Positions 33,840 through 44,900 of a stretch of 64,000 nt of DNA are shown here, one piece after another. The DNA is taken from contig CM055892.1 in assembly GCA_029582165.1 (NCBI GenBank), forward strand, positions 8,340,254 through 8,404,253, in the 5' to 3' direction. The stretch comes from Portulaca oleracea. Its lineage: Eukaryota; Streptophyta; Magnoliopsida; Caryophyllales; Portulacaceae. Each line of letters opens with the position of its first letter. Position 1 is the stretch's first letter. Below the pieces are notes generated by a model that did not search any database, was not told the origin of the DNA, and worked only from the letters and a program-made list of their open reading frames with translations. The translations under genes were made by a program, and so were the position numbers.

Positions 33840-34087
33840 GTCCCTCCTTCCCATATTATTTGACACTTTAGACATGATTTAGAAAACCAAAAAAACTTTC
33901 ACTTTATATTAATTTACCTTGTTGGAAATGTAAAGATGTTGAATAAAATGGTAAATAAAAAAGGAAAAAAGGTGAATAAAAAGGAAAAATGGAAGAAAAA
34001 GATGTAATTAATAAGGTGAATTTGATAAATTAGTAATTGATGTGTTATTGGAATTATAAAGTGACAGATAATATGGGAAGGAGGTAG
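33840..34087. mobile_element. Stowaway MITE with an empty-site sister
   Basis: The left 'cctccttcccatattattt' plus 'gacactt' and the right 'aagtgacagataatatggg' plus 'aaggagg' are inverses, flanked by TA. Removing the element and one TA gives 'ctttataaataataaaatt'. That exact word occurs uninterrupted at about 35081-35099 in the sister copy of this repeat. Confidence 0.85.
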
Positions 34088-34129
34088 TAATAAAATTAAT
34101 GGTTGTAGAACTTTTATAGATATGTGTGT

Positions 34130-34930
34130 TAGGAATTCTACATGCATAAATAATTATAGGTAATTGAAATAGGGATGTGAATAACTAACTTTATAGAACA
34201 AAATTAATGGGTTTTTTTATAAAATAAAATTAATGGGTTTTTGACAGTTACACAGAATAGATTGGATTTCTTCAATTTTTATAGATATGTGATTTAGGAA
34301 TTCTACATGCATAAATAATTACAAATAATTGATTTATTTTTTTTAGAAAAAAAAAATAAGAATAGGATATTCAATTAATATTAGGAGCATACTCAATGTC
34401 CCTAAAATATAGAGATCTTAAATTACTCCGTGTAACCGTCAATTAATCAATGTTCAGTGTTAGTTCATCCATACATATTTTAAAAAAAATGTGTTCATCC
34501 ATACATTTAATTTCACGGCTTACATTAGATCACTTGAATATTACGTACGTGGCCAAAAAAAATCTTTTTTTTAATGCTTTTTGTTATAAAATAATTTAGA
34601 TATTTGATTTGGAACTGATTATATGTATTTGATTCTATTTAGGAATCTAATTGGTGGTTGTTACATGTGTGGATTTAAATTTGAATTATGCAGTTGGCGA
34701 GATGCAAGGAGAAAACAGAATTGGAGGGATTATATATTTATTTTTTAAATAGATAGCTGATAGGTAGTCACCAAGAAAATATTTATTGTTATTTTATATT
34801 TAATTTTTAAATAGATAACTAGTAGGTAGTTTTTTTTAAGAAAAGTAAATTCATTTATTGAATGAATGGTTGTGATTGAATCTGGAATGAAGATCAATGG
34901 TGATTACTTTACATTGCATGAGAATTCAGC
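34130..34930. repeat. Dispersed block, partners at 30193-30830 and 26870-27010
   Basis: The start of the block contains 'aggaattctacatgcataaa' twice (about 34130 and 34298), so the block itself is partly duplicated. See 30193-30830 for shared words. Confidence 0.6.
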
Positions 34931-34949
34931 AATGAAGGAGGGAAGGAAT

Positions 34950-34956
34950 TTTAATA

Positions 34957-34987
<31 letters not shown>

Positions 34988-35030
34988 ATAGTTATAGATA
35001 TAGATATAGATATATAGATATATATATTTA
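34950..35030. repeat. (TA)n and (GATATA)n microsatellite
   Basis: 'atatatatatatat' is followed by 'agatatagatatagata' units. Confidence 0.9.
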
Positions 35031-35579
35031 TCTAGAGATAAACTGGCAGCAATTTTAATTGAAATAGGAGTATGTATAATTGACTTTATAAATAATAAAA
35101 TTAATGGTTCTAAGAAGATTCTTTGGTAGACGAATGCAAATACAATAACATATAAGAATAAATGATAAAAATATAAAGTATATGAATGGAAACTACTACA
35201 CTAAAAGATAATGAAGTGCAATAGTTTTGATTAACAAAAGCCAAACATTACTCTCATAAATTAATGTCATATAATAATTTAACATTCGATCGTAAACTAA
35301 TCATCCCATATTTTTAGGAACTGTTTGTATTTCTTTAAACCCTTGTTCCAGTGAAAATAAATTTTATTATTCATTTACTAAATTATTTATTTTTTTCATT
35401 TTATTCTTTTTGTTGTTTGCTTTTTATTTGGATTTTTTTAAAAAGATAAAAAATATTAATTGGGTAGTTTTTTTTTTTTTTTGAATGAATGGTGTAGATT
35501 TTGCATTAGATAAAATCAATGGTCGATATTGTCTGATTAATGAGATTTAAGAGATGTGGGAGGAAAGAGATTTGAGGAG

Positions 35580-35606
35580 GTTCCATTGCCATTTATAATA
35601 TATAGA
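35580..35606 (-). mobile_element. Helitron-like 5' terminus, minus orientation
   Basis: On the minus strand TCTATATATTATAAATGG follows an A. It closely resembles the Helitron 5' ends at 14257-16290 (TCTATATATTATAATAG). The body would extend to the left through the 26.5-35.6 kb mosaic. Confidence 0.5.
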
Positions 35607-37849
35607 TACTGTATTTTTTGTTTTTATTTTTTATAATCGAGGAAAATGTCCCCACGAAAGTGATGAAACACATGAAAAATCAACACCAAAACTTATCTAT
35701 AAATACTACTACAAATGCCAGTGCAATTTTCTGTTGTTCGAGTAATGATATGAGTCTTGTTCCAATGCATTATTTATGTGTCTTACCCTTCATCAAATTG
35801 GTATTTCTTATTAGGGTGTGTTTGGTGCAAAGGAAAATGATTTTCTAGGAAAATGATTTTCCTAGAAAATGAATTTTCCTTTGATATTTTCAAGAGTTTG
35901 GCACAAAGGAAAATGATTTTTCTGGAAAACAATTTTCACCCGTTTGACAATAAAAAGACGGAGATTAAAATATGTGTGTGTAAGAGAGAGTGGTGGTGTA
36001 ATAACCCAAAGAAAATTACTCCTTAATACATGTCAATTAGCTTAAATAATCAAAGTTAAGATAGAATCACGAGTAATAAAAGCACGTGTCCCTTTTCTTT
36101 TTCTAACTCAGTGTATGTTTTGCAGGACTTAAACAGTGGAACGATCGTCATTAAATCAGTTTAAATTTTCTTTTCTTAGTGAATCTCTTTCGATAAAATT
36201 TTTTGGAGTTCATGATCGGTTATGACTTCTTTTTACCGAGACCGATGTATTTGGGTCCTTATTTTATTCGAGTTAATTTAGGATGTAATTATGAGAAATT
36301 ACGAGGCAGTGAATGGGTGTGTTTATTTGGGATACTAATGATATTGTTACGATTTAATAAATTTAAGTGAGTTGTGAATTAGGGAGATATAAGTATAAGA
36401 GGAGAGATTAAAAATTGATAAAATTTCTTCCATTTTGAGCCCGTACTAACCGACCAAAGGAACAAGGGGAGGGGTCATGGATTTGGGCTTTGATATTGTT
36501 ATATAATTGTAATGTAGTATTAGAGGGAAGATATATTGTAAACATCCCAAGCCTTCTCTCTCACACTTGCTCCTTCTCTTTCACTTGTGACCATCCAACT
36601 CCCTACCACCTCCCTGCCACCGCCCAGCCGACGCCAACGCCTGCGACTTTTCCGGCCACCTTCCAGCCTCCGACGCACCCCCCACGCCGTCACCATCATC
36701 TTTCTCGTTCTCCCCTTACAAGAGTAATGCAATCCTTCTTCTTCCCTCCTTTTCCTTATGAATCATTGTTATAATCTGATTTTTAGGAGGTTTTTATGTT
36801 GATTTCAGAGGTAAATCTTTTGGTGTTAAAGTTCAACAAAGGAAGAGTGAAGGAATTCAAGCATTAAAGAAAGGATTTGGGTAAGTTGAGGTTGTTCTTG
36901 TGTTTAAAAGATTGAACAAGAGTGATTGATGTTATATTGTGATATGCATGTGGATTTAGTAGTTAAATTCACTGTGAAAGGATGAAAAATCGTTTAAGAT
37001 GAAGTGCATGCGTGTAGAGTTAGTCTTAGAGTAAGTAAAGTGAGGTTTTCTAAGTGATGCATGTTGGTTTAGGTATAAGATATATGAAATAGGTGAGGTG
37101 TTGGCCTTGCATGTATTTAAAATGGACTCCAATAATAATTTTTTGGATGTTTTCAAGTCTGGAAATTTTACGTATGATGGGGGATTATGTTTTAGATAGA
37201 GATTATGCTAAATCATGAAGTTTAAGCATGCATGCAAATGAGTTGTTGAGTAATATTGCAATCTGGTCGGTTTTTATTTTTCTAGAGAATGGATGTTGTG
37301 ATTTTGAGTTACTTTATGGCATGGCTAGGTAGTCTAAAGTGTTAGCTAACACCCGATTTTTGTAGCTCGTCATTTCATTATGTATATTGAGAGTTATGGC
37401 CAAAACCGTGAGATGATGCAAAATTGAGAATTTTCTTAGTCGGTCCAAGATGTGCATTTTTCATAGGTATAAAGTCCTCTTAGGTTTAAACACTGAACAT
37501 GAAAGTTGTAGGGAACACTTTACGCTTTCCAGAAAGGTATAATACATGGTCATAGGATATCGGGAGAGAGAGTTATGGGTTCCTGTAGGACCCGGGAAAA
37601 AGGTGGAACCCCTTTTTCCGCGTGATGCGCTACTTTTGTGATCGGGAGCCGACTAAGGTTTCTTAATCCTTAAATAAGGATATTTTTTATTTTCGAAATT
37701 CATTTTCGGGGTAATGAAACTTTATTTATTTACAAACCTGTTTTTATTATTTAAATTATCCGTAATTACACAAATTGTTTTAACAATAATTTAATCCCGG
37801 CCCAATCACTAAATTCAAGCCCGAAGAGGAGCAAACGGACCACCAGAAA

Positions 37850-37958
37850 CTGCTAAAACCCGCCTAGGTTTTAGCAGACCCTAGGTTGGACCGTCTGCAT
37901 CCATGGGCCAGTAGAAAATGGGTTGAAATTAATAAAATCCGCCTAGGTTTTATTAATT
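37850..37958. promoter_or_regulatory. Palindromes H1 and H2 (transcribed side of B LTR)
   Basis: H1 (37850-37877): CTGCTAAAACC-CGCCTA-GGTTTTAGCAG, 11 bp. H2 (37927-37958): AATTAATAAAATC on one side and GGTTTTATTAATT on the other, 13 pairs with one T-G. In the right LTR, H1 is at 48322-48349 (one T-G pair) and H2 at 48399-48430 (all Watson-Crick). Confidence 0.85.
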
Positions 37959-38339
37959 TTTGGCCCCTTTTCCTCGGGTCCAATCTTAAATTAGTGAAGG
38001 GGAATGAACTAAATTATTTTCTTAAATTATTTTATGCATTAACGAACATTTTAAATAGTTAAACGAATTTATAAAATGTAAAAGAGTCGCCAACCGATTT
38101 AAAGAAATTGACAAACCGTAAAATAAGAAAAGAAAGACTTCGGTCTACGAACCCGATTTCAAGATTCGGGGGTAAGGTTACGGATTCAAGAGTTATAAGA
38201 ACCCTCGAATCCTCCTGTTATAAAACACTCTACTAAAATCAACATTGAAAGAAAGAGAGCGGGGAGAAGTTTGATTAATTTCGCGGAATTATTATTCAAA
38301 TCATGCAATATGAAAACATGATATTTACTTTTTACAAAA

Positions 38340-39423
38340 GGGAAATTGGAATCTAATAAACCAATCTTTAGGGGTCCTTTGAAATAACGAACCAACCTTG
38401 CAAATTAATTTACAACGAACGCACCTTAACATGTTAATTTTTCTAACAAACCTCCGGCGAATCCCACAGGCCGGAAAGCTGACGTGGCGGTGTTTTAGCC
38501 AAAAAAAAAGGAAAATTTTTTTTTACTGAGTTGGACTAAATAAATCAATTTTTTCTTTTTTTTTAAAATCCACCTCAATTCCCCCTTTTTCTTTCTCTCT
38601 CTCCTCTCTCCTCTCTCTCTCTATCACCCAGCCCTCCCCAAGCCATCCCCCCCCCGACCCATCCCCCCTACCCATCCCCACCACCTATCCCCCCCCCAAC
38701 CCCCACCCTTTCACCACCGCCACCCTAACCACCGCCGCCGCCACCACCACCATCACCACCATCACCATCATCATCATCAACACCATCCTCCATCATCATC
38801 ATCCTCATCACCACCTCCACCTCCACCACCATCATCATCATCACCACCACCATCACCACCATCATCACCGCCACCTTGACCATCGCCACCACGGTCTGGT
38901 GGCGCGCCGATCGTAGCCCGCGATGGTTGCGATGGTCAAGGTGGCGGTGATGATGATGATGGTGATGATGATGATGATGATGGTGGTGGAGGTGGAGGTG
39001 GAGGTGGAGGTGGAGGTGGTGATGAGGATGATGATGATGGAGGATGGTGGTGGTGGCGGCGGTGATTAAGGTGGCGGTGGTGAGAGGGTGGGGGTTGGGG
39101 GGGGATGGGTGGTGGGGATGGTAGGGGATGGGCCTGGGGATGGTGAGAGAGAGAGAGAGGGAGATAGAGAAAGAAAAAGGGGGAATTGAGGTGGATTTTA
39201 AAAAAAAAGAAAAAATTGATTTATTTAGTTCAACTCAGTAAAAAAATATTTTCTTTTTTTTTGGCTAAAACACCGCCACGTCAGCTTTCCGGCCTGTGGG
39301 ATTCGCCGGAGGTTTGTTAGAAACATTAACATGTTAAGGTGGGTTCGTTGTAAATTAATTTGCAAGGTTAGTTCGTTATTTCAAAGGACCCCTAAAGGTT
39401 GGTTTATTAAATTCCAATTTCCC
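38340..39423. mobile_element. 1.08-kb foldback element, Mutator-like
   Basis: Two long inverted arms (about 38340-38886 and 38929-39423) surround a 42-bp centre. It starts GGGAAATTGG and ends with the inverse, flanked by the 9-bp duplication TTTACAAAA (38331-38339 and 39424-39432). The right LTR of element B has a single TTTACAAAA at the same place (about 57530-57538), so the empty site is seen. The arms include a T/A-rich block and CCACCACCATCATCA runs. No transposase is encoded. The 9-bp duplication suggests a MULE-type transposase acted in trans. Confidence 0.9.
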
Positions 39424-39768
39424 TTTACAAAATGTACAAGTAAGGAATTAAAGAATGAATTATATGAATAACCAATAACAAAGAAACAAAACCTTACTTA
39501 AGATGGTAGAATCGATGAATTTGATCCCTTGAGTTGCCCTTGACTTGATGCTTTGGATGGAATAATGTTGATGATTTGGAAAAGCGGAGTATGGATGGTT
39601 ATATGGTGGTGATGAGTGTGATTATGGTGGGATTAGAAATGAATATGGATGATGAAATTTTGAGAGAATGGAAGTATAATATGGAGGAAGTTGATGAGAG
39701 TTGTTGATGATGAAAGTTGATAGTAGTTGGTGGGAATTGTTGATGAAATGAGGGTGAAATGGAGGGGG

Positions 39769-39776
39769 TATTTATA
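39769..39776 (-). promoter_or_regulatory. TATA box of element B
   Basis: TATAAATA on the minus strand, identical in the right LTR at 57872-57879. Palindromes H3-H6 lie upstream of it, the nearest 68 bp away in both LTRs. Confidence 0.65.
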
Positions 39777-39843
39777 GGTGAAGGGTGAAGAGTTTGGAGG
39801 GAAACCATGGGGAGCATACCCCACGAATCATGCCATCCAATGA

Positions 39844-40129
39844 TCAAAACCTAGGCGGGTTTTGGGAGGTCAAGGGCAAGGTCAAACATGTGGGGCAAAA
39901 ATCAGGGGATCAAATTGCATGCATGCAGATTTTGGCGTCATTTCAATCAAAACCTAGGCGGGTTTTGATATTATTAGCACGTGGATCAGTGACATGGAGC
40001 CAAACATCGACGTATGCTACTCTCCTCAAAACCTAGGCGGGTTTTGATCTTTTCTGGGCCGAGGCGCGCTCTGCTGGGCCAGATTGCTGGGCTTGTGCAT
40101 TAAAAGTTAAAACCCCAGTGGGTTTTAAC
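39844..40129. promoter_or_regulatory. Palindromes H3-H6 upstream of the element B TATA box
   Basis: H3 (39844-39865): CAAAACC-TAGGCG-GGTTTTG. H4 (39946-39969): ATCAAAACC-TAGGCG-GGTTTTGAT. H5 (40026-40047): TCAAAACC-TAGGCG-GGTTTTGA. H6 (40106-40129): GTTAAAACCC-CAGT-GGGTTTTAAC. Left ends are 102, 80 and 80 bp apart. The right LTR keeps all four (57947, 58049, 58129 and 58209) with the same spacing. Confidence 0.85.
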
Positions 40130-40270
40130 AATTAAATGTGGCCTGTTTTATTTTTCTTGCACTCGGTTCGTTGCTCTTTTGGGCCCAATGACCCGTTTAT
40201 TACTTGGCCCGTCTGACTTGCATGTTTTCGGTAAGTCGGGATTATACCGGTACAAATTCCAGTGTCTACA

Positions 40271-40285
40271 GAGAGCCCCCACTTT
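40271..40285 (-). other. Polypurine tract of element B
   Basis: The minus strand reads AAAGTGGGGGCTCTC directly before the LTR start TGTAGACA. This resembles tracts of Tat/Ogre elements. Confidence 0.75.
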
Positions 40286-40599
40286 GATCGAGTCCGAATA
40301 GGACGAAGGTCAAAGTAGTCTGAGGATATGACCCTTGATTGCAAAGCCTGGGGTGATGCTTGGAAGCTGAGTCTTGCATCGCAGCTGCGGGCGGCATGCG
40401 CCTCTTTTGGGGTGATCTCGAGCAAGAATGATGCTCTACCAGACCGTTGATGAGTCGATGTTGATCTCGGGCGAGAATGACGCCTTACTTGTTATCAGGC
40501 ACGATGCCAATGTTTGATGGAGCTTTCTAGTCTTTCCCAGTGTCGATGTTGATCTCGGGCGAGAATGACGCCTTACTTGTTGTCGATGGTTCACGGAGT

Positions 40600-40870
40600 T
40601 TTCTAGTCTTTCCCAGTGTCGGTTCCGGTCTTTCCCGGTGTCGATTCCAGTCTCTCCCGGTGTCGGTTCCAGTCTTTCCCGGTGTCGGTTCCAGTCTTTC
40701 CCGGCGTCGGTTCCAATCTTTCCCGATGTCGCTTCCAGTCTTTCCCGGTGTCGGTTCCAATCTTTCCCGGTGTCGCTTCCAATCTTTCCCAGTCTCGCTT
40801 CCAGTCTTTCCCGGTGTCGCTTCCAGTCTTTCCCGGTGTCGATTCCAGTTTTTCCCGGTGTCGGTGTTGA
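40600..40870. repeat. 22-bp minisatellite, about 12 copies
   Basis: Units of 'tttcccggtgtcggttccag' plus 'tc', with a few substitutions (gcttcc, gattcc). Because 22 is not a multiple of 3, all frames read as repetitive peptides. It lies near the polypurine tract, where Tat-lineage elements are known to carry tandem repeats. Confidence 0.9.
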
Positions 40871-41880
40871 TGATGGTTGGCATTTTCGATGCCGAAGGAC
40901 TTCATCAGGCTCGTTGCTGTTGGCCTTGGGGGTCGAGACTTCATCAGGAACGATGCCGGTGGCTCGGAGGTTGAGACTTCACCGGGCACGATGCCGGTGG
41001 CTCAGGATTAGGACTGCATCGAAACTCTGCCGATGGCCCTGAATGCTGATGATGACAACAACGACCTTTTGTGCGGTAGCTGGATGGTGGTGGTCCCTTT
41101 GTCGGTGACCTGTGAGTTGGCGACTTTATATGCGGCAGCTTGATGGCGGTTGTACCTTTTAGCGGCGACCTGGTGTCTTTGATGACTCCCTGCACAGAAA
41201 CCAAAGCAGAATGTCAGATTATTTTGAACAATGGTTGGAGATATAGAGAATTACCTGTCTGGCAGATTGACGAAGATGCCCAACGGCTTTCCCGAGGCAG
41301 ATGATGGTACCCAACGGATTTTCCCGAGGCATATCAGATTTTCCCGATGTTGATGACTCTTATTGCTGCGATTGCGCCGAGCTCTGCCGGTGGCTCTGAG
41401 TAATGGCAATTTGATGCTAAAGAACTTCACCGAAACTTTGCCGATGACCCTTATTTCCCTTAAATTTTGCTTCAGGCGCATAGGTTTCAAAATTTCACTG
41501 TGGGGAATGGATTCTTGAATTTTCCCGGTCGTTGTCCGTGTTAGTCAAGTGAAGATTATGTACTTCGTGTCGGATATGCGCCATTCGTGTCTGGTTGATG
41601 ATACGTGACTTGGCTGAATGCTAACTTATCCAACAAGAGTTGTATTAGAGATTTACTCTAATCTTGCTCTCAGTGGTTGGAAACCATGTCGACCGATCTG
41701 ATAGCATATGGGCTTAAACAACCCCCAGTGTTGCGTTCTGGAGCAATGATGTGGCACTTCCCTGCTTCTTCTCTTTTTTTATTTTCAGATCTGCGGGTAT
41801 GCATGCAATTAGTCTACTAAACTCTTGCACAAACAATGCAATTTTTTTTTTGACACAAGCATTCATGCACTCATGCATGA
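40871..41880. other. Degenerate repeats of element B interior
   Basis: Phrases such as 'gatgccggtggctcggagg' and 'cccaacggattttcccgagg' recur imperfectly. At 40455-40580 'gatgttgatctcgggcgag' plus 'aatgacgccttacttgtt' occurs twice. There is no coding signal. Confidence 0.6.
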
Positions 41881-42225
41881 CTATCGACTTTATGTACGAT
41901 AAACTGACTCGATACATGACAGACAGACTGGATGCATGACAAACTGACTCGATACATGACAGACCGAGTCAATGCACAACAGACTGACCCAATGCACAAC
42001 AAACTGACTCAATGATGGATTGACTTGATGCATGACAAACTGACTTGATACATGACAAACTAACTTGATGCATGACAAACTGACTCAATGCACAATAGAC
42101 TAACTCAATTGACAGACTGACTCGATGCATGACAGACTGACTTGATGCATGACAAACTTGACTCAATGCACAACAGACTAACTTGATGCATGACAGACTG
42201 ACTTGATGTGACTCTGAGATGTAAT
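41881..42225. repeat. 20-bp minisatellite, about 17 copies
   Basis: Units of 'gatgcatgacaaactgactc' with variants (cacaacagactg, gatacatgacag). No protein-like frame. Confidence 0.9.
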
Positions 42226-42677
42226 ACAAACCTATTATGCTTAGATAGGACACACGTATGATGTTTTATGCTTTTCTACACATGCAATTCTACATGCAGA
42301 CAATCCCCCAACTTTATATTTAGATAATGATTTTCTTGGACAAAGATTTTCTAAGACAAGGCTGTTCTAAGACTAAGACTTCCTAAGGGTCCAGGCCACC
42401 TTGAGGAATTTCAGGAAAATTCAGGATGAGTAATGTTTCGATCTAGGGAACAATGATGGAGGCAACAGGCCTGAAGGATGCTTTTCTTGAATGATCATGT
42501 AGATGACCTTGATTGCTTGCAAATGTATGTTGATGTATGACAAGCCCCCGGTTTGGCGTAGACTCTTGATGACACTGTCCTGCTTTGGAGATTTACAAGC
42601 CCCCAGTTTCGATGTGGATATGATGCACGGAGACCATGGAATAGGAGGAGGTATAGTCCTTGTTAGCGAGTCTCAAA

Positions 42678-44817
42678 CTCTCCTTTTGCCTAACCTGCCC
42701 TGACGGGTTTTCAAGTTAGCCCCTTTTTTTTTTCTTTTTTTTTCTTCTTTTTTTTTTCTTTTTTTTTCTCTTCTTCTTTTTTTTATTTTTATTTTATGAG
42801 ACCACTATTAGGACGTCTATGAGAATGAAGATGCATGACCTTGTAGGATAGGGAGTAGGTGTCCCTCTTAGAAGCTTTCTCTGATAAATGTCTTGACTGA
42901 TGTTACAAAGGTAGCGCGAGCCCCCCAGTTTAGAGTAGCTTGTTTCTGAGTCTGTTCATGATCATGTGGTTGCCAGTTAGCCGCTGATCTGATGTGAACG
43001 CTCTTGCTGAGAAGTAAGCCACACAGAGCCTCGTACTTGCATTAATGACTGAGTTGAAAAGTCCTCAAGGGGTGAGATGGGATGAAAAGGCTAAAAAAAA
43101 GGGGTTGGAAGATGTTTGGGGAAAGAGACGGTGGACGATGGTGAATGAGATGTGGAGACACTTAAGAATGATCGTGTCTTGAAGGGGAGAAGAGTTGGTC
43201 AAATGGGATAGACATCATCTCTTGAGAAAGGGTTGAAAGGGATGGTAGATGAGGCTTTATTGATGAATGGTATAAGGAGACACTCAAGAATGATCGTGTC
43301 TTGAAGAGATGGTCAAAGGGATAGACATCATCTCTTAGGAAAGGGTTGAAAGGGATGGTGGATGAGGCTTTATTGATGAATAGTATAAGGAGACACTCAA
43401 GAATGATCGTGTCTTGAAGAGATGGTCAAAGGGATAGACATCATCTCTTGAGAAAGGGTTGAAAGGGATGGTGGATGAGAGTTTATTGATGAATGATATA
43501 GGGAGACAATCAAGAATGATCATGTCTTGAAGAGATGGTCAAATGGGATAGACATCATCTCTTGAGAAAGGGTTGAAAGGGATGGTACATGAGAGTTTAT
43601 TAATGAATGATATAAGGAGACACTCAAGAATGATCGTGTCTTTAAGAGATGGTCAAATGGGATAGACATCATCTCTTGAGAAAAGGTTGGAACATGGTTA
43701 TGGAATGATGTCCAAGTCTGACGGAAGGAAGATGGAGGGTTGATGATGATGAAAGATAGAATCTAGGGTTTCCTCTCCTTTTGCCTAGCCCGCCCGAGTG
43801 GGTTTTCAAGCTAGCCTCTCTTATTCTCTTACTCTCCTTTTGCCTAACCTGCCCTGAAGGGTTTTCAGGCTAGCCTCTTTTTTTTTCCTTCTCTCAAAGA
43901 CCAACATTTTGAGGAAAAAGGATGCTCCATGTAGTGGTCGGGCCTCAAAGAGGTTTTCCTACGTATCCAAGGTGGAATCAGGCTAGTCGTAGTTCTTTTA
44001 GCGCAACTTTGATGAATAGTGCCTTGAGGAAGGCTTAGTGGTTCAAAAAGATGGTTATGAAGGTTTGAGGGTTCATATGCAGGTTATGGATGCATGAAAA
44101 GTTTGTGAAGGTTATAGAAGGCTGAGGTATATGGATGATGAGATAAAGGTTTGAGACGAGATTTTCTAAGGTGTGCATGACTCTTGCTTTCGCATTCTCA
44201 CTTCTTATTCTCCTCTACCTTTTTTTCTTCCTTTTTCTTGTTTCATTTCCCTCTCAACTTCCTTTTTTTTTTTTGAACTCCATTTTTCTGGCTCTTTTTT
44301 TTTTTTTGCTTTCACTTTTTTTTTTCCTTTGCTTTCTTCTCTTTTTTCGACTTTCTTCTCCACGGATTAACTCCTGTTTGCCTTTCTGATGACATTAGTT
44401 ACAACACACCTTTTGACTTTGGGGTAGATATGGATTGGTCATGAGGAGAATGACCAGGTTGGTCAAGGCTAAGGTTTTTTTTTTCTTCAAACTCCTTCTT
44501 CATGAGTTGAGTCATATTCTCCTTTGGTCATAGCACACCTTTTGGATTGGGTTAAGGGTTTGAAAAGGGTTGAGGTTTGATGGAGAGGTCAAAGATGTGA
44601 GTGGTAGGTGGTAAGTCGGGATTGGATGAAAAGATGAGGGTAATATGGGTGGTGAAATGAAGTTAGGGTTCAAGCCCCCTGTCCTCGGCACATTTGGTCA
44701 AGCTGCGACATTTCCAATGATGAGCGTTCACTTTTTGAGAGACTATTGGACTTGGTCTTTCCTGATGACATTCTCTCCTTTTGCCCGGTTTGCCTCAATG
44801 AGGTTTTCAAACCGGCC
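42678..44817 (-). ncRNA. Four copies of a covarying two-stem motif
   Basis: Copies lie at 42678-42721, 43773-43816, 43832-43875 and 44773-44817. Each starts 'ctctccttttgc', then an outer 5-bp stem, a 3-nt step, an inner 3-bp stem with a 4-5-nt loop, 'ttttc', two bases and the outer stem's other side. The outer stems are CTAAC/GTTAG, CTAGC/GCTAG, CTAAC/GCTAG (one mismatch) and CCGGT/ACCGG. Inner stems are CCC/GGG three times and CCT/AGG once. The strand is given as the presumed transcription direction of element B. Function is unknown. Confidence 0.6.
43110..43700. repeat. ~118-bp tandem repeat, about five copies
   Basis: Units contain 'gagacactcaagaatgatcg', 'tgtcttgaagagatggtca', 'gatagacatcatctcttga' and 'gaaagggttgaaagggatgg'. 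Copies are highly similar, suggesting recent expansion. Confidence 0.9.
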
Positions 44818-44900
44818 ACTCTATAGTTTTTCACTCGTTTTTTTTTTGAACTTCTCTTTTTTTTTTTGAATTTCTCTCTTCATCTCTCTAACCCTGGATT
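44160..44900. other. T-rich low-complexity stretch of element B
   Basis: Long T and CTT runs (44215-44350, 44470-44500, 44830-44880) in non-coding DNA, with two-stem motif 4 inside. Confidence 0.7.

Larger units (their letters stand above)
37584..40270 (-). repeat. Left LTR of element B, with foldback insertion
   Basis: The LTR is interrupted at 38340-39423. It contains palindromes H1 to H6 and a minus-strand TATA box TATAAATA at 39769-39776. A further hairpin GGAAAAAGG/CCTTTTTCC occurs at 37595-37619. Confidence 0.9.

Noticed and set aside
35997..37583. Treating 35997-37583 and 58378-60116 as the two LTRs of one large element
   Set aside because: They are not similar to each other; they are the left and right parts of one LTR interrupted by element B, whose duplication GTTCC lies at the break.
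40527..41042. Open frames of repeated 'GKTGTDTGKDW'-like peptides on both strands
   Set aside because: They are translations of a 22-bp minisatellite in every frame; no coding signal.
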